Source: Arthrobacter sp. 260
Lineage (GTDB): Bacteria; Actinomycetota; Actinomycetes; Actinomycetales; Micrococcaceae
DNA: 64,000 nucleotides
Assembly (NCBI RefSeq): GCF_013116745.1
Contig: NZ_JABFOE010000004.1
Location: 1-64,000, forward strand
Direction: 5' to 3'
Shown here: piece after piece, positions 8,682 through 17,360 of the stretch
Layout: every line of letters begins with the position of its first letter
Numbering within the stretch: position 1 is the first letter of the stretch
Program-made: the position numbers and the translations under genes
Notes under the pieces: model-generated
The model's input: the letters and a program-made list of their open reading frames with translations, nothing else
Told to the model about the DNA's origin: nothing
Databases searched by the model: none

Positions 8682-11312
8682 CTACGTGGGTGGATCGGAC
8701 CGCTGGGGTAGCTCCCGATCCAGCTCGGCATCATCGGGGTTGTAGAGGACCCGGCCGGTACGCGATACCACGACAGGAAGGTCGGATTCGGTGGCTCCCA
8801 GGTCGGCCAGCAGGCGGTGGCCGTCGTCGTCCGCTCCCAGTTCGACGACGTCGGTGGTGAGCCGTCGCGCCCTCGCATAGGCCAGGAGCCTCGGGAGGTC
8901 TGGGGAGCCCACCCGGCCAAGAATGCGCAGGTCTGCGGTGCTCTCCAATCGCATAGCGCGGCGCACGAGAAAAGCGCGGAGCACCTCCTCCCGAAATGCC
9001 TGGTCCTGCCTGAAGACGCCCCGGAGCTGCTCAAGGGTAAGCCGAAGGACTTCGCCGTCGCGGATCACCTGCGCGGTCCGCGACACCGGCTGGACGCTGA
9101 ACAAATCCAGTTCACCAAGAAACCGCCGTCCTTCGTGGACTCTGATGATCGGGCGGTACCCGGCCGCCAGCTGGCCGAAGACGGCCACGGCCCCCGACAA
9201 CACCACATGGAAGTCATACCCCGGATCACCCGGTCGGTAAAGAATATCGCCGCGGGACACGGCCAGGCGCGTGCCGGCCCGTTCGAGACGGATCAACTGG
9301 TCGTCGGTGAGACGCGGGTGGTCGCCCCCGCGGTCCGGGGTTTCCGGGAGCGACGACGGCGGCACCGGTTTGACCGTTGACCGGTCCTGCCCGGGATGGT
9401 CCTGAACAAGGCGTAGCAGGGGTAGTGCTCCGCCACCGGTCATCCTGCGGGGTTCGGGCACGGCGTCCATTCCGGCAGCGGCGAGTAGTGCTCGGGCGAG
9501 GGAGCCGGCGTCGAAGGGGCCGGAGTGGAGCAGCCCGCCAATGAAGAAGGTGGGCGTCCCGCTGACCCCGCTGGCCTGGGCGGACTCAAGGTCGTCCTGC
9601 ACCCGACGGGTATACCTGCCGCTTCCGAGATCCCGCGCGAAACGTTGAACGTCCAGGTTGAGGGCGGCGGCGTGGTCGAGGAGGTCGGTGGACGACAGCT
9701 GGTCCTGCGCGGCGAACAGCCTGTCATGCAGCTCCCAGAACTGGCCCTGCGCTGCGGCCGCTTCGGCGGCCTCGGCGGCCAGCTGGGCGTGAGGATGAAA
9801 CTGGGGTAGCGGTGAGTGCCGGAATACGTACCTGAACTGGTCGCCAAACCGGTCGTGCAAATCCTGCACAGCACCCGTGGCGCGGCTGCAGAAGGGGCAT
9901 TCGAAGTCCCCATATTCGACCAGGGTCAGGGGAGCGTCCAGGGGACCCCGGATGTGGTCACGCTCGGGGTCGACTGGCGGGTCAAGTACGTTCGACTGGT
10001 CATCGCCGCCGTGCTGCCGACGCGCGACAAGGCGGAGGACAACACACCCGAGGAGGGTTGCCAGTACCGAAGCGGTAAGCACTCCCACCCGGGCCTGATC
10101 CGCCGAGGCTTCATCATCGAAGGCCAGGTCCACGATAAACAGCGAAATGGTGAACCCGATTCCGGACAGGGCCGCTCCGCCCGCCAGCTGACCCCAGCCA
10201 AGGCCGGGCGCGAGATCTCCCAGCCGCAACCGCACAGCTAGTGTGGCACCAAGCAGGATGCCAGTGAGTTTGCCGAGGACCAGTCCCGCCACCACCCCCA
10301 GGGTAATCGGCGAGACCACAGCGGCCCGGAGCGTATCGCCGGTCAAGGGGACGCCTGCGTTGGCCAGGGCGAACAGCGGGACAATGACCATGCTGGTCCA
10401 CGGGCGCCACAGCTGTTGTAAGCGTTCACCGGGAGGGACGGATCGCGCGATCGACAACCGCGCGGCGTCGGCAAATTCAGGGCTGGGGGACTGCAGGTAG
10501 GCACGCGCCCGCTGGGCGGCGGTGTCCACTTCCTGGCGACGTGGTGCGTAGGCGGGGGTGATGAGCGCGATCGTAACGCCGAGCAGGGTTGCATGCACCC
10601 CGGATGCATAGAGGGCAACCCACGAAAAGACGGCCAGCACCAGGTATGCCGGGCCGCGCCACACCTTCAGCCACCGTAGGGCCAGCATCAACAGCACGCC
10701 TGCAACAGCCAGCGCCAACGGACCAAAGGACAGATCTTCGGTGTAGAAGAGGGCGATGACGGTCAGTGCCCCGACGTCGTCAGTGATGGCGAGGGCCAGA
10801 AGGAAGACGCGTAACTGGGGAGGACAGGCGGAGCCAAGCAGCGCCAGGACCCCGATCAGGAAGGCTGTGTCGGTAGAGATGACGACTGCCCAGGCGGATG
10901 CCGCCTCGTCGCCGAGGTTGAACCCGATATACACCAGGGCGGGCAGCGCGAGACCGGCGAGCGCGGCCAGGAGTGGAACGGCGGCCCTGCGCCGGTCGGC
11001 GAGTCCGCCGAGGACCAGTTCACGCTTCACTTCCAGGCCCACCACAAAGAAGAACAGGGCCATCAGCCCATCGTTTACCCAGTGCTGTAGGTCCAGCGCG
11101 AGTTCGCTTCCACCCACCTGTACCGAAAGCTCGGTGCCCCAGAAAGCTTGGTAACTGGAGCCCCAGGGCGAATTGGCCCAGGCCAGGGCGAGTATCGTGG
11201 CAGCCAGAAGCAGGCCGGCGCCCCCGGCCTCGGAGCGAAGTCGTCTCCCCATGGGTGCCGCACGGGCAAACCAGCCCGGCTCATCCTCGGTTGATCGATC
11301 GACAAAAGCCAT
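8682..11312 (-). CDS. NhaA antiporter fused to DsbA-like, cNMP-binding and thioredoxin-like domains
   Basis: A single 876-residue protein with four parts. Residues 1-430 are a Na+/H+ antiporter of the NhaA family: FFFVVGLEVKREL (87-99), ITDDVGAL with the paired Asp178-Asp179, and GIGFTISLFI (384-393). Residues 450-615 are a DsbA-like thioredoxin domain with CPFC at 472-475 and the cis-Pro loop SGTPTFF (584-589). Residues 665-785 are a cyclic-nucleotide-binding fold (GDILYRPGD, FLGELDLFS). Residues 795-870 resemble the thioredoxin-like segment that precedes the reductase in cNMP-thioredoxin reductases (DLPVVVSRTGRVLYNPDDAEL), but the FAD/NADPH domain is absent and the gene stops there. NhaA-DsbA fusions are known in actinobacteria; the added two domains are unusual. 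AAGGAG sits 7 bases before the ATG inside a tandem repeat. Confidence 0.87.
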   Translation of the reverse strand: MAFVDRSTEDEPGWFARAAPMGRRLRSEAGGAGLLLAATILALAWANSPWGSSYQAFWGTELSVQVGGSELALDLQHWVNDGLMALFFFVVGLEVKRELVLGGLADRRRAAVPLLAALAGLALPALVYIGFNLGDEAASAWAVVISTDTAFLIGVLALLGSACPPQLRVFLLALAITDDVGALTVIALFYTEDLSFGPLALAVAGVLLMLALRWLKVWRGPAYLVLAVFSWVALYASGVHATLLGVTIALITPAYAPRRQEVDTAAQRARAYLQSPSPEFADAARLSIARSVPPGERLQQLWRPWTSMVIVPLFALANAGVPLTGDTLRAAVVSPITLGVVAGLVLGKLTGILLGATLAVRLRLGDLAPGLGWGQLAGGAALSGIGFTISLFIVDLAFDDEASADQARVGVLTASVLATLLGCVVLRLVARRQHGGDDQSNVLDPPVDPERDHIRGPLDAPLTLVEYGDFECPFCSRATGAVQDLHDRFGDQFRYVFRHSPLPQFHPHAQLAAEAAEAAAAQGQFWELHDRLFAAQDQLSSTDLLDHAAALNLDVQRFARDLGSGRYTRRVQDDLESAQASGVSGTPTFFIGGLLHSGPFDAGSLARALLAAAGMDAVPEPRRMTGGGALPLLRLVQDHPGQDRSTVKPVPPSSLPETPDRGGDHPRLTDDQLIRLERAGTRLAVSRGDILYRPGDPGYDFHVVLSGAVAVFGQLAAGYRPIIRVHEGRRFLGELDLFSVQPVSRTAQVIRDGEVLRLTLEQLRGVFRQDQAFREEVLRAFLVRRAMRLESTADLRILGRVGSPDLPRLLAYARARRLTTDVVELGADDDGHRLLADLGATESDLPVVVSRTGRVLYNPDDAELDRELPQRSDPPT

Positions 11313-11314
11313 TG

Positions 11315-11373
11315 GAAAGCTCCTTACCTCGCGCTGTCAAGAAAGCTCCTTACCTCGCGCTGTCAAGAAAGCT
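11315..11373. repeat. Tandem 26-bp repeat carrying a duplicated ribosome binding site
   Basis: Bases 11315-11340 are repeated exactly at 11341-11366, and seven bases of a third copy follow. On the minus strand each copy includes TAAGGAGCTTTC, so the Shine-Dalgarno sequence of the NhaA fusion gene is present twice. The copy nearest the gene (11320-11325) is correctly spaced. Confidence 0.9.
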
Positions 11374-11456
11374 ACTACAGCGCGCAGCGATGGGGGAGTG
11401 CCATGGATCGACGAGATGTCCCACAGGATTGAACCTCACGGACTAGGCTCAAGGAC

Positions 11457-11915
11457 ATGGACCACACCGTCAGCCTGACCCAGCACATCAACGCTTCCGG
11501 GGAGGAGGTGTGGGCTGTCATCTCTGACATCCCCGGTTCGGCTTCGACCCTTTCGGGCGTTCAATCAGTCCAGATGCTCAGCGAAGGACCCTACGGGGTG
11601 GGAACCCGCTGGAAAGAGACACGCACCATGATGGGCAGGACCGAGACCGTCGAGATGTGGGTGGCCCAGTCCGACGCGCCCCACAGCACCACTGTGAAGG
11701 CGCTGCAGGACGGCGCCGACTACACCTCCCGCATGACACTGGTCGAGCGCGACGGCGGCACCGACCTCACCATGACCTTCGGAGCGGAACTGGCCAACCC
11801 CTCGCGGCTGACCAGGCTGGGAATGGCAATCTTCGGCCGGCTCGGATTGCGAATGACCCGCAAGGCTCTAGCGAAGGACCTCGCGGAAATAGCGGCGAAG
11901 GCCGAATCGCTTTAG
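11457..11915 (+). CDS. SRPBCC-family protein (polyketide cyclase/dehydrase-like)
   Basis: A 152-residue START-like (helix-grip) protein. It begins VSLTQHINASGEEVWAVISDI, the usual first strand and helix, and has the central strand VGTRWKETRTMMGRTETVEMWV. The C-terminal helix runs from LTRLGMAIFGRLGL to the end. Such proteins bind hydrophobic ligands in a cavity; some are cyclases, many are uncharacterised. It is transcribed divergently from the NhaA fusion and converges with the epimerase gene 39 bp downstream. Function beyond the fold is unknown. Confidence 0.78.
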   Translation: MDHTVSLTQHINASGEEVWAVISDIPGSASTLSGVQSVQMLSEGPYGVGTRWKETRTMMGRTETVEMWVAQSDAPHSTTVKALQDGADYTSRMTLVERDGGTDLTMTFGAELANPSRLTRLGMAIFGRLGLRMTRKALAKDLAEIAAKAESL

Positions 11916-11947
11916 CAACCGGTCAACCGCGCCACGGGTTTCCGCTA

Positions 11948-11966
11948 CGCCAGGCTAGGCCTGGCG
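11948..11966. terminator. Hairpin between convergent genes
   Basis: CGCCAGGC (11948-11955), a TAG loop and GCCTGGCG (11959-11966) form a perfect 8-bp stem. It overlaps the last codons of the minus-strand epimerase gene and lies 32 bp past the stop of the plus-strand SRPBCC gene. No U-tract follows on either side, so it is a candidate terminator only. Confidence 0.35.
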
Positions 11967-12908
11967 ACCCCTGACGAGCTGCCCGACCACCCAGTCGATT
12001 TCGTCGTGGAGGAGCTCCACACCGGTACCGACCGGCTGGTAGCCGAGGCGTTCGGAGGCCCCGGTGTCCAGCACGATGGGGTGAGGGGTGAACCACGGGT
12101 GTGCACCCGGGCCAGGGTCCGAAGATTCTGCCTGGAGATCCAGGGAACCGGTCCATCCCAACCGGGTGGCTATCACCCGAACAATCTGCTCCGCCGTCGG
12201 CGCGTCGGGATCGGCACTGTTCAGTACACGTGCTTCGGGTGCGACGGCGACGGCAGTTATAAGAGCGGCGGTGTTCGTGGCCGCCGTCAGATGGTCCACT
12301 GTGGCACCTCGATGGGCGAGCGCGATGGAGCCGTCGCCGCGCAGCATACGCTCGATGAAGAACCGGGTACGCGGGTTCCTCGCCCAGCGTCCGTGCACTT
12401 TCGATGGCCGGATCACGGTGAACGGTAGTCCGCTGTTCAGCGCCACCAGCTCAGCGGCGACCTTGGATGGCGCATATCCCTCACGAGTGAAGGGATCGAC
12501 GCCGTCGCCAGCAGCCGGCAGCGTCGGCGTCTGCTCGCTGATCGGACCTGCGAAGCGTGGAGGGACGTCGCCATTGAGGTGCCTGCCGGCCGGGTCGACG
12601 TAGACAGCCCGGCCGGAAATCAGGACGGGGCACGCAACGGACGAGAGCGCGGGCAGCAGCGCGTCGACGTCGGCACCCCGGTAGGCGAGCAGATCCACCA
12701 GAACCTCGGCCCCAGTGCCGACGAGCCGTTCAATGGCATTCACATCGCTTCGGTGAACCGAGTGGAAACGGACCCCCGCTGCGGCGAGCTCGTCCGGCAT
12801 TGATGCCTGATCCCGCCCGGTCACGTCAACGTCCCAACCGTCGGCAGCAAACCGTGCCGCCGCGGCACCTCCGATTGCACCGGTACCACCGAGAATAATG
12901 GCCCGCAC
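11955..12908 (-). CDS. NAD-dependent epimerase/dehydratase family protein
   Basis: 317 residues from the GTG at 12908, which follows AAGGAG by five bases; an in-frame GTG two codons earlier overlaps that ribosome site and is less likely. The Rossmann nucleotide-binding motif is AIILGGTGAIGGAAAARF at the N-terminus. An extended-SDR-like body follows, with REGYAPSKVAAELVAL holding the catalytic YxxxK (Tyr and Lys) and VIRPSKVHG after it. Later segments resemble sugar-nucleotide or NAD-dependent epimerases used in natural-product or cell-envelope sugar chemistry. A 268-bp gap separates it from the glycosyltransferase gene on the same strand. Substrate unknown. Confidence 0.8.
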   Translation of the reverse strand: MRAIILGGTGAIGGAAAARFAADGWDVDVTGRDQASMPDELAAAGVRFHSVHRSDVNAIERLVGTGAEVLVDLLAYRGADVDALLPALSSVACPVLISGRAVYVDPAGRHLNGDVPPRFAGPISEQTPTLPAAGDGVDPFTREGYAPSKVAAELVALNSGLPFTVIRPSKVHGRWARNPRTRFFIERMLRGDGSIALAHRGATVDHLTAATNTAALITAVAVAPEARVLNSADPDAPTAEQIVRVIATRLGWTGSLDLQAESSDPGPGAHPWFTPHPIVLDTGASERLGYQPVGTGVELLHDEIDWVVGQLVRGRQA

Positions 12909-13176
12909 CAGCACTCCTTCAGGGTCAAGGCCCGATCGGTCACCGCGAACCGGTTTGCGGGCAGCTCCGACACTACCCCCCCGCCGCCCCTTGGTGAGAA
13001 AGGATCTCGGCTGCTGGCTCGTCGCGATTGAGGTCTGGACTGCCTGCCACCCGCGCCGTCGGCGCGCCGAATCCTCACGAGGTCAATAGTGCCTTCGAGC
13101 AAGCGTTTCGATCATGGCTGCTCGATGGGGCGGCATCATACGACCAGTGGACCGACACCCGGATGCGCGGGTCCAA

Positions 13177-14399
13177 CTACTTACGGGAAGCCACAACACG
13201 CTCGACGACGGCCGCGACGGCCGCGGCGCCATTCTCTCCGGCGTAGGCGCGCTTGACACGGTCGGCAGCGTCCCGCATAGCCGGGTCTTCAAGAGTCCGC
13301 CGAACTGCCCGGCCAAAGAGTGGGGCGCCGATCTGACGGGGACGAATACTGATCGCATTGCCAAGACGCTCACACACGCTCACGTTCCACCGCTGCTCAG
13401 GCTGCAATCCCATTCCGACAAAAGGAATGCCGGTTGCACACGCTGTCTGGACGGTTCCTTGACCACCGTGAAGCACTGCCGCATCGACGAATTTCCCCAG
13501 CTGGTGTGCCGGTAGGAGACCGGTGACGGTGACGTTCCCCGGAAGTTCCTTCAGATCCTCATTGGTCAGGTAATGACGAAGCGGAGCAACCACATTGACT
13601 GGCAGGGATCCGAGGGAATGAATGGCGGACACCGTCAGGCGTCTACTGGCGGACGAACCCAGAGCGAGATAAACCAGAGGACGTGGCGAGGACGCCAACT
13701 CATGGATCCAGTCCGGCACGTCCCCGGGCAGCTGTGCGTAGATGGGGCCGACCCGCTCATACCCGGCCGGCAAAGAGTAGGCGTCCAGCTCCCACTGCAT
13801 GACGGTGAGGAGATTGTGATCAGCCTCAAACATCGAGGCCATGCTGCGGAGCGGGGTCACTCCGTTTTCCCGTGCAACGACGGTGAAGGCCCGCGGAACC
13901 AGGGGAGCAAAGTTGTAGAGCGTCCTGAACACGGACATGAACGTGGGCTCGATCCGTCGTGGAACGGCCAACAGACCGGTCCGGGTTTGGCTTACGTGGG
14001 GGCGGGTCAACGCAAAAGGCACCGGGTAGAAGAGTGGTACCTTCTCGGCACGGGAAGAAATTAGGGAGGTGAGATTCGTTCCGTGAATCACTGCTACCGC
14101 CCCCGTATCACGGATCAGCTGGCGCTCGGCGGACACCCTGCGGCGCACCAGCTCGAGCGTGAACGGGTTCCGTACGCCGCGTCCCTGATCCAGCGCCAGC
14201 GCACGTGCCTTCTCCACGTCACTCCACACCGGTTCCAGCGGGTAAAGGCGGAACCCGGCAGCGGTGATCAGGTGGAAAAAATCGGGTTCGTAGCCGAGGA
14301 ACACGCACTTGTGGTTTTTCCGGAGGACCTTGGCACCTCGATCATGCGTGTTGTCTCAGCGAGGTTAAAGGTGACAGGGGCGAAGAGAAGTACAGCCAC
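13177..14399 (-). pseudogene. MGT-type glycosyltransferase, interrupted by a one-base frameshift
   Basis: The main open frame (13177-14304) encodes most of a UDP-glycosyltransferase related to macrolide/steroid glycosyltransferases, with the donor-binding segment HGGQGTVQTACATGIPFVG. That frame has no proper N-terminus. Another frame starts at a GTG (14399) preceded by GGGAGG and reads VAVLLFAPVTFNLAETTRMI then EV, a typical acceptor-domain start. It runs out of frame at about 14332-14334, where one missing G (GTGGCC becoming GTGCC) would continue as AKVLRKNHKCVFLGYEPDFF. With one base restored the length is exactly 408 codons. Either the gene has decayed or the sequence lacks a base here. 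The acceptor is unknown. Confidence 0.75.
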
Positions 14400-14627
14400 G
14401 GTAGGACCTCCCGGGTAGCTTCAAATGTGATTGGACCCTTCGATGGCATCCGCCCTAGAGCGAGCCTACTAAATCCTCGATTAAACACCGGGGATGAGCG
14501 TGGATTGCTCGGGAATGCGGAATAGGATCGAACCGTGGGTGACCGAGGCAAAGGAACTGACCTCTTGACCGAAGCCCCCACTGGAGCAAGGGTTTCCGAA
14601 AGCGGCGGGGGCGGGCATACTCGGCAA

Positions 14628-15386
14628 ATGATCCGAACTGTTGCAGTCCTGTCCGATATCCACGGGGTGCTGCCGGTGCTCGAGGCGGTCCTCACTGAGC
14701 CGGCGGTAGCGTCAGCCGATCTCATTGTTGTCACCGGTGACCATGCGTCCGGCCCGCAGCCGACCCAGGTGCTTGATCGGCTGGCCGCTCTCGGAGACCA
14801 GATAGTCCTCGTTTGCGGAAACGCCGACCGTGAGTTGGTTGCCGCTGCAAAGAACCCGCCTGTTGACGGAACCGACGACGTCACGCTCTGGGCTGCCGCG
14901 CAGCTTTCAACCGACCAAGTGGCGATCCTCGCCGGCCTGCCCCACCCCGTGACGATCGACGTCGAAGGGTTTGGCCCTGTCCTGTTCTGTCACGGTTCGC
15001 CGCGCGATGACGATGAAGTGGTGCTGGTCGACACTCGATTGGAACGGTGGGCAGAAGTGTTCGCCGGGCTGCCTCCCGCTGTGCAGACAGTCGTGTGCGG
15101 GCACACCCACATGCCGTTCATTCGGTTGGTCGACCGACGGCAGGTCATCAATCCCGGCAGTATCGGCATGCCCTATGGCGGGTCTGGAGGGCACTGGGCG
15201 CTGCTCCACGGTGGGTCGGTCACGTTGCACCGCGTCAACGTCGACGTCGAACAGGCAATAGCGCAGGTGGTCGCTGGATCCGATTACCCGAACCGCCAGG
15301 AGTGGGCCGAGTACTACCTTCGATCGGCCGCAAGCGACGCCGAGGCCCTGGCCACCTTCGGTCCCCGCGATGGGAGACCCACCTGA
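14628..15386 (+). CDS. Metallophosphoesterase (YfcE-like phosphodiesterase)
   Basis: 252 residues from the ATG at 14628; an open frame 31 codons longer exists, but its added residues are low-complexity and do not fit the family. The calcineurin-like metal motifs are in order: SDIHG at the N-terminus, VVTGDHASGP, CGNADRE, CHGSP, and CGHTHMPF. They bind two metal ions and hydrolyse phosphodiesters. The second motif reads GDHASGP where GDxxGxGP is common. The gene is divergent from the frameshifted glycosyltransferase across 228 bp, and converges with the DinB/DUF664 gene. The physiological substrate is unknown. Confidence 0.82.
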   Translation: MIRTVAVLSDIHGVLPVLEAVLTEPAVASADLIVVTGDHASGPQPTQVLDRLAALGDQIVLVCGNADRELVAAAKNPPVDGTDDVTLWAAAQLSTDQVAILAGLPHPVTIDVEGFGPVLFCHGSPRDDDEVVLVDTRLERWAEVFAGLPPAVQTVVCGHTHMPFIRLVDRRQVINPGSIGMPYGGSGGHWALLHGGSVTLHRVNVDVEQAIAQVVAGSDYPNRQEWAEYYLRSAASDAEALATFGPRDGRPT

Positions 15387-15410
15387 CCCAGGGTGAGGAT
15401 TGACGATCAG

Positions 15411-15980
15411 TCACTGACCGACGCGACCGTCAATGCATTCCCTCAGCAAATCCGCGTGCCCGCAATGCCTCGCGTACTCCTCAATTCGGTGAACGAGCAA
15501 CTCCCTGACCGCGATACCGTCGCTGCCTAACCGCTCACCCAGGTCCAGATGAGCGGCAAGCTCTTCATCGGTGGCGGCCTGCTCGCGAGCGAGATCAGCA
15601 TAGGCGGCATCAACCATTGATTGTTCGGGGAGAACCCCTTCGAAGTCGGTGTCCCGCGGGCCATAAAGCTTTGACAGCGGGGCACCGGGTGCAATCCAGT
15701 TGCGCCAGTCGCGTTCCACCTCAGCCAGATGGCGGAGGAGGCCCAGAAGCGACATGGTCGACGGCGGCACCGACCGTTGCGCCAGCTGCTCCGGGGTCAG
15801 GCCGTCGCACTTCATCCTGAGGGTGAGACGATAATCCGACAGGTAGTCCTGGAGCGTCGCCAGCTCGCCGTCGCGGCTGACCCCCGCCGAATTGCGGGGA
15901 TCGTCGTCGGGATTGACCCACATATCGGGGTAGACGATGGCCTTGGTCCATCGCTTGATCTGTTTTTCCACACTGGTCAT
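15411..15980 (-). CDS. DinB / DUF664 superfamily protein
   Basis: A 189-residue four-helix bundle protein of the DinB/DUF664 type, a family that includes mycothiol-dependent and other thiol-dependent enzymes. Features are LSDYRLTLRMKCDGLTPEQL, MSLLGLLRHLAEVERDWR, and HRIEEYARHCGHADLLRE. The spaced histidines in RHLAEVE and EEYARHCGHADL fit the three-His metal site. It is unrelated to DNA polymerase DinB despite the name. It lies 24 bp from the convergent phosphoesterase gene. The specific reaction is unknown. Confidence 0.82.
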   Translation of the reverse strand: MTSVEKQIKRWTKAIVYPDMWVNPDDDPRNSAGVSRDGELATLQDYLSDYRLTLRMKCDGLTPEQLAQRSVPPSTMSLLGLLRHLAEVERDWRNWIAPGAPLSKLYGPRDTDFEGVLPEQSMVDAAYADLAREQAATDEELAAHLDLGERLGSDGIAVRELLVHRIEEYARHCGHADLLRECIDGRVGQ

Positions 15981-16034
15981 CCTTGCCTACTGATCATCCG
16001 TACGCCAGAAAAATGTTCGGGAAACTACCCGAGG

Positions 16035-17285
16035 CTACGATTCGACGTCGGCCGCGTCGATTGCCTTGTCCGTGAGGATTGGCATCAGTCCGAGGAGCGC
16101 AACGGTCAGGAGGCCCATGATGCCGAACATAGCCTGCAGTCCGAACCAGTGAGCCAGCAGCCCCCCGGTGGCCGCACCCAGAGGCATCGTCCCCCACGCC
16201 AGGAGACGGTAGGCGCTGTTGACCCTCCCCAGCAGGCGGTTCGGGGCGATGCGCTGGCGAAGGGACACCGTGATCACGTTCCAGAGCATGATGAGCATTC
16301 CGCCCACGAAGAAGATGCCGCCCAGAACATAGGGGTTATCGGTGATGGCGGGCGCGCCGACAAACAGCGCGCCGCCAGCAATGGTCAGCGCCAACGACCT
16401 CGACCTGCCCAGCCGGGACTCCGCCCACTCGGAGATGAACGAGCCCGCGAACGCGCCGAGAGCCGATGCTGTCAGGAGCACACCGAATCCCACCTCGGAC
16501 AGCCCCATCACCGACGCAGGCCCGACAGCGAACAGGACGAAAACGGCAAAAGCGGCGCTGGCTGCAAAGTTGAACACCCCAGTCATGACTGCCAGAGTCC
16601 GCAGGATCTTTTGGTTCCATAGGAACCGCAGACCTTCAGCAACATCGAATCGCAGCGTCGTCTTTTGCTCACGTTCGATGCGGAAACTGCCCGGCACCAG
16701 GAAGAGTGCGCCGACAGCGAGCAGCCACAGGGCGGCCGGCACGATGAAACCGAGGGCTACGCCGGCTGCCACCAACAGGCCACCAAGCGGGGGACCGACG
16801 AACTGATTGGCGGTGAGCTCGACGGCGTAGAGCCGGCCATTGGCGCGCGACAGCTGATCCCGCCGCACAATCTGGGGCATGATCGATTGCGCTGACGTGT
16901 CGTAGAGAGTTTCGGTGACCCCAACCAGGAGGGCGATCACGTAGAGCCCCCACAGTGCACCAAGATCCAGCAGGATGATCGCCGTCAAAATGGCCAGCAA
17001 CGCCGAACGGGTGAGGTTGGCCGTGAGCATGAGCTTGCGCCGATCCAACCGGTCAGCCAACGCACCTGCCGTCAGCGCGAACAGCAGCCAGGGAAGTGAG
17101 GCGGCGACGGCGAGCCCGGCGATCAGCGTGGGGGATTGGGTGAACTGGATCGCGAGCAAGGGCAGCGCGATCTTGAAGACACCGTCGGCGAGGTTGGACA
17201 GACCTGTCGAGGTCCACAGTCTCCAATATGATGCGCCCAGGGGTACCCGGCTTCGCTCCTGCACCTGCTCTTTGTTTCTGGACAT
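16035..17285 (-). CDS. MFS transporter, DHA3-like exporter
   Basis: 416 residues with about twelve predicted helices. The motif ALADRLDRRKLMLTANL after helix 2 is the MFS signature GxxxDRxxRR. The segment YDTSAQSIMPQIVRRDQLSRANGR is characteristic of DHA3 exporters. It is divergent from an ArsR-type regulator with 75 bp between starts, and an inverted repeat lies in that gap. This is the usual layout for a drug exporter under local repression. Substrate unknown. Confidence 0.85.
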   Translation of the reverse strand: MSRNKEQVQERSRVPLGASYWRLWTSTGLSNLADGVFKIALPLLAIQFTQSPTLIAGLAVAASLPWLLFALTAGALADRLDRRKLMLTANLTRSALLAILTAIILLDLGALWGLYVIALLVGVTETLYDTSAQSIMPQIVRRDQLSRANGRLYAVELTANQFVGPPLGGLLVAAGVALGFIVPAALWLLAVGALFLVPGSFRIEREQKTTLRFDVAEGLRFLWNQKILRTLAVMTGVFNFAASAAFAVFVLFAVGPASVMGLSEVGFGVLLTASALGAFAGSFISEWAESRLGRSRSLALTIAGGALFVGAPAITDNPYVLGGIFFVGGMLIMLWNVITVSLRQRIAPNRLLGRVNSAYRLLAWGTMPLGAATGGLLAHWFGLQAMFGIMGLLTVALLGLMPILTDKAIDAADVES

Positions 17286-17302
17286 GTGTGAACGATGTCA
17301 CG

Positions 17303-17344
17303 GTGATGTAGAAAACTCAAGGCGATTCTATTTCTATACATCAC
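17303..17344. promoter_or_regulatory. Inverted repeat between MFS exporter and ArsR-type regulator
   Basis: GTGATGTAGAAA (17303-17314) is mirrored by TTTCTATACATCAC (17331-17344), with two extra bases in the second arm and a 16-base spacer. It sits in the 75-bp gap between the divergent starts at 17285 and 17361. It is a good candidate operator for the adjacent winged-helix regulator, controlling both genes. Confidence 0.5.
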
Positions 17345-17360
17345 CAGATATGCTGGCTGA

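Noticed and set aside
8585-9034. Upstream extension of the hemerythrin gene
   Set aside because: The extra 150 codons are Trp/Ser/Arg-rich shadow of the NhaA fusion gene in another frame, and AGGAG precedes the ATG at 8584.
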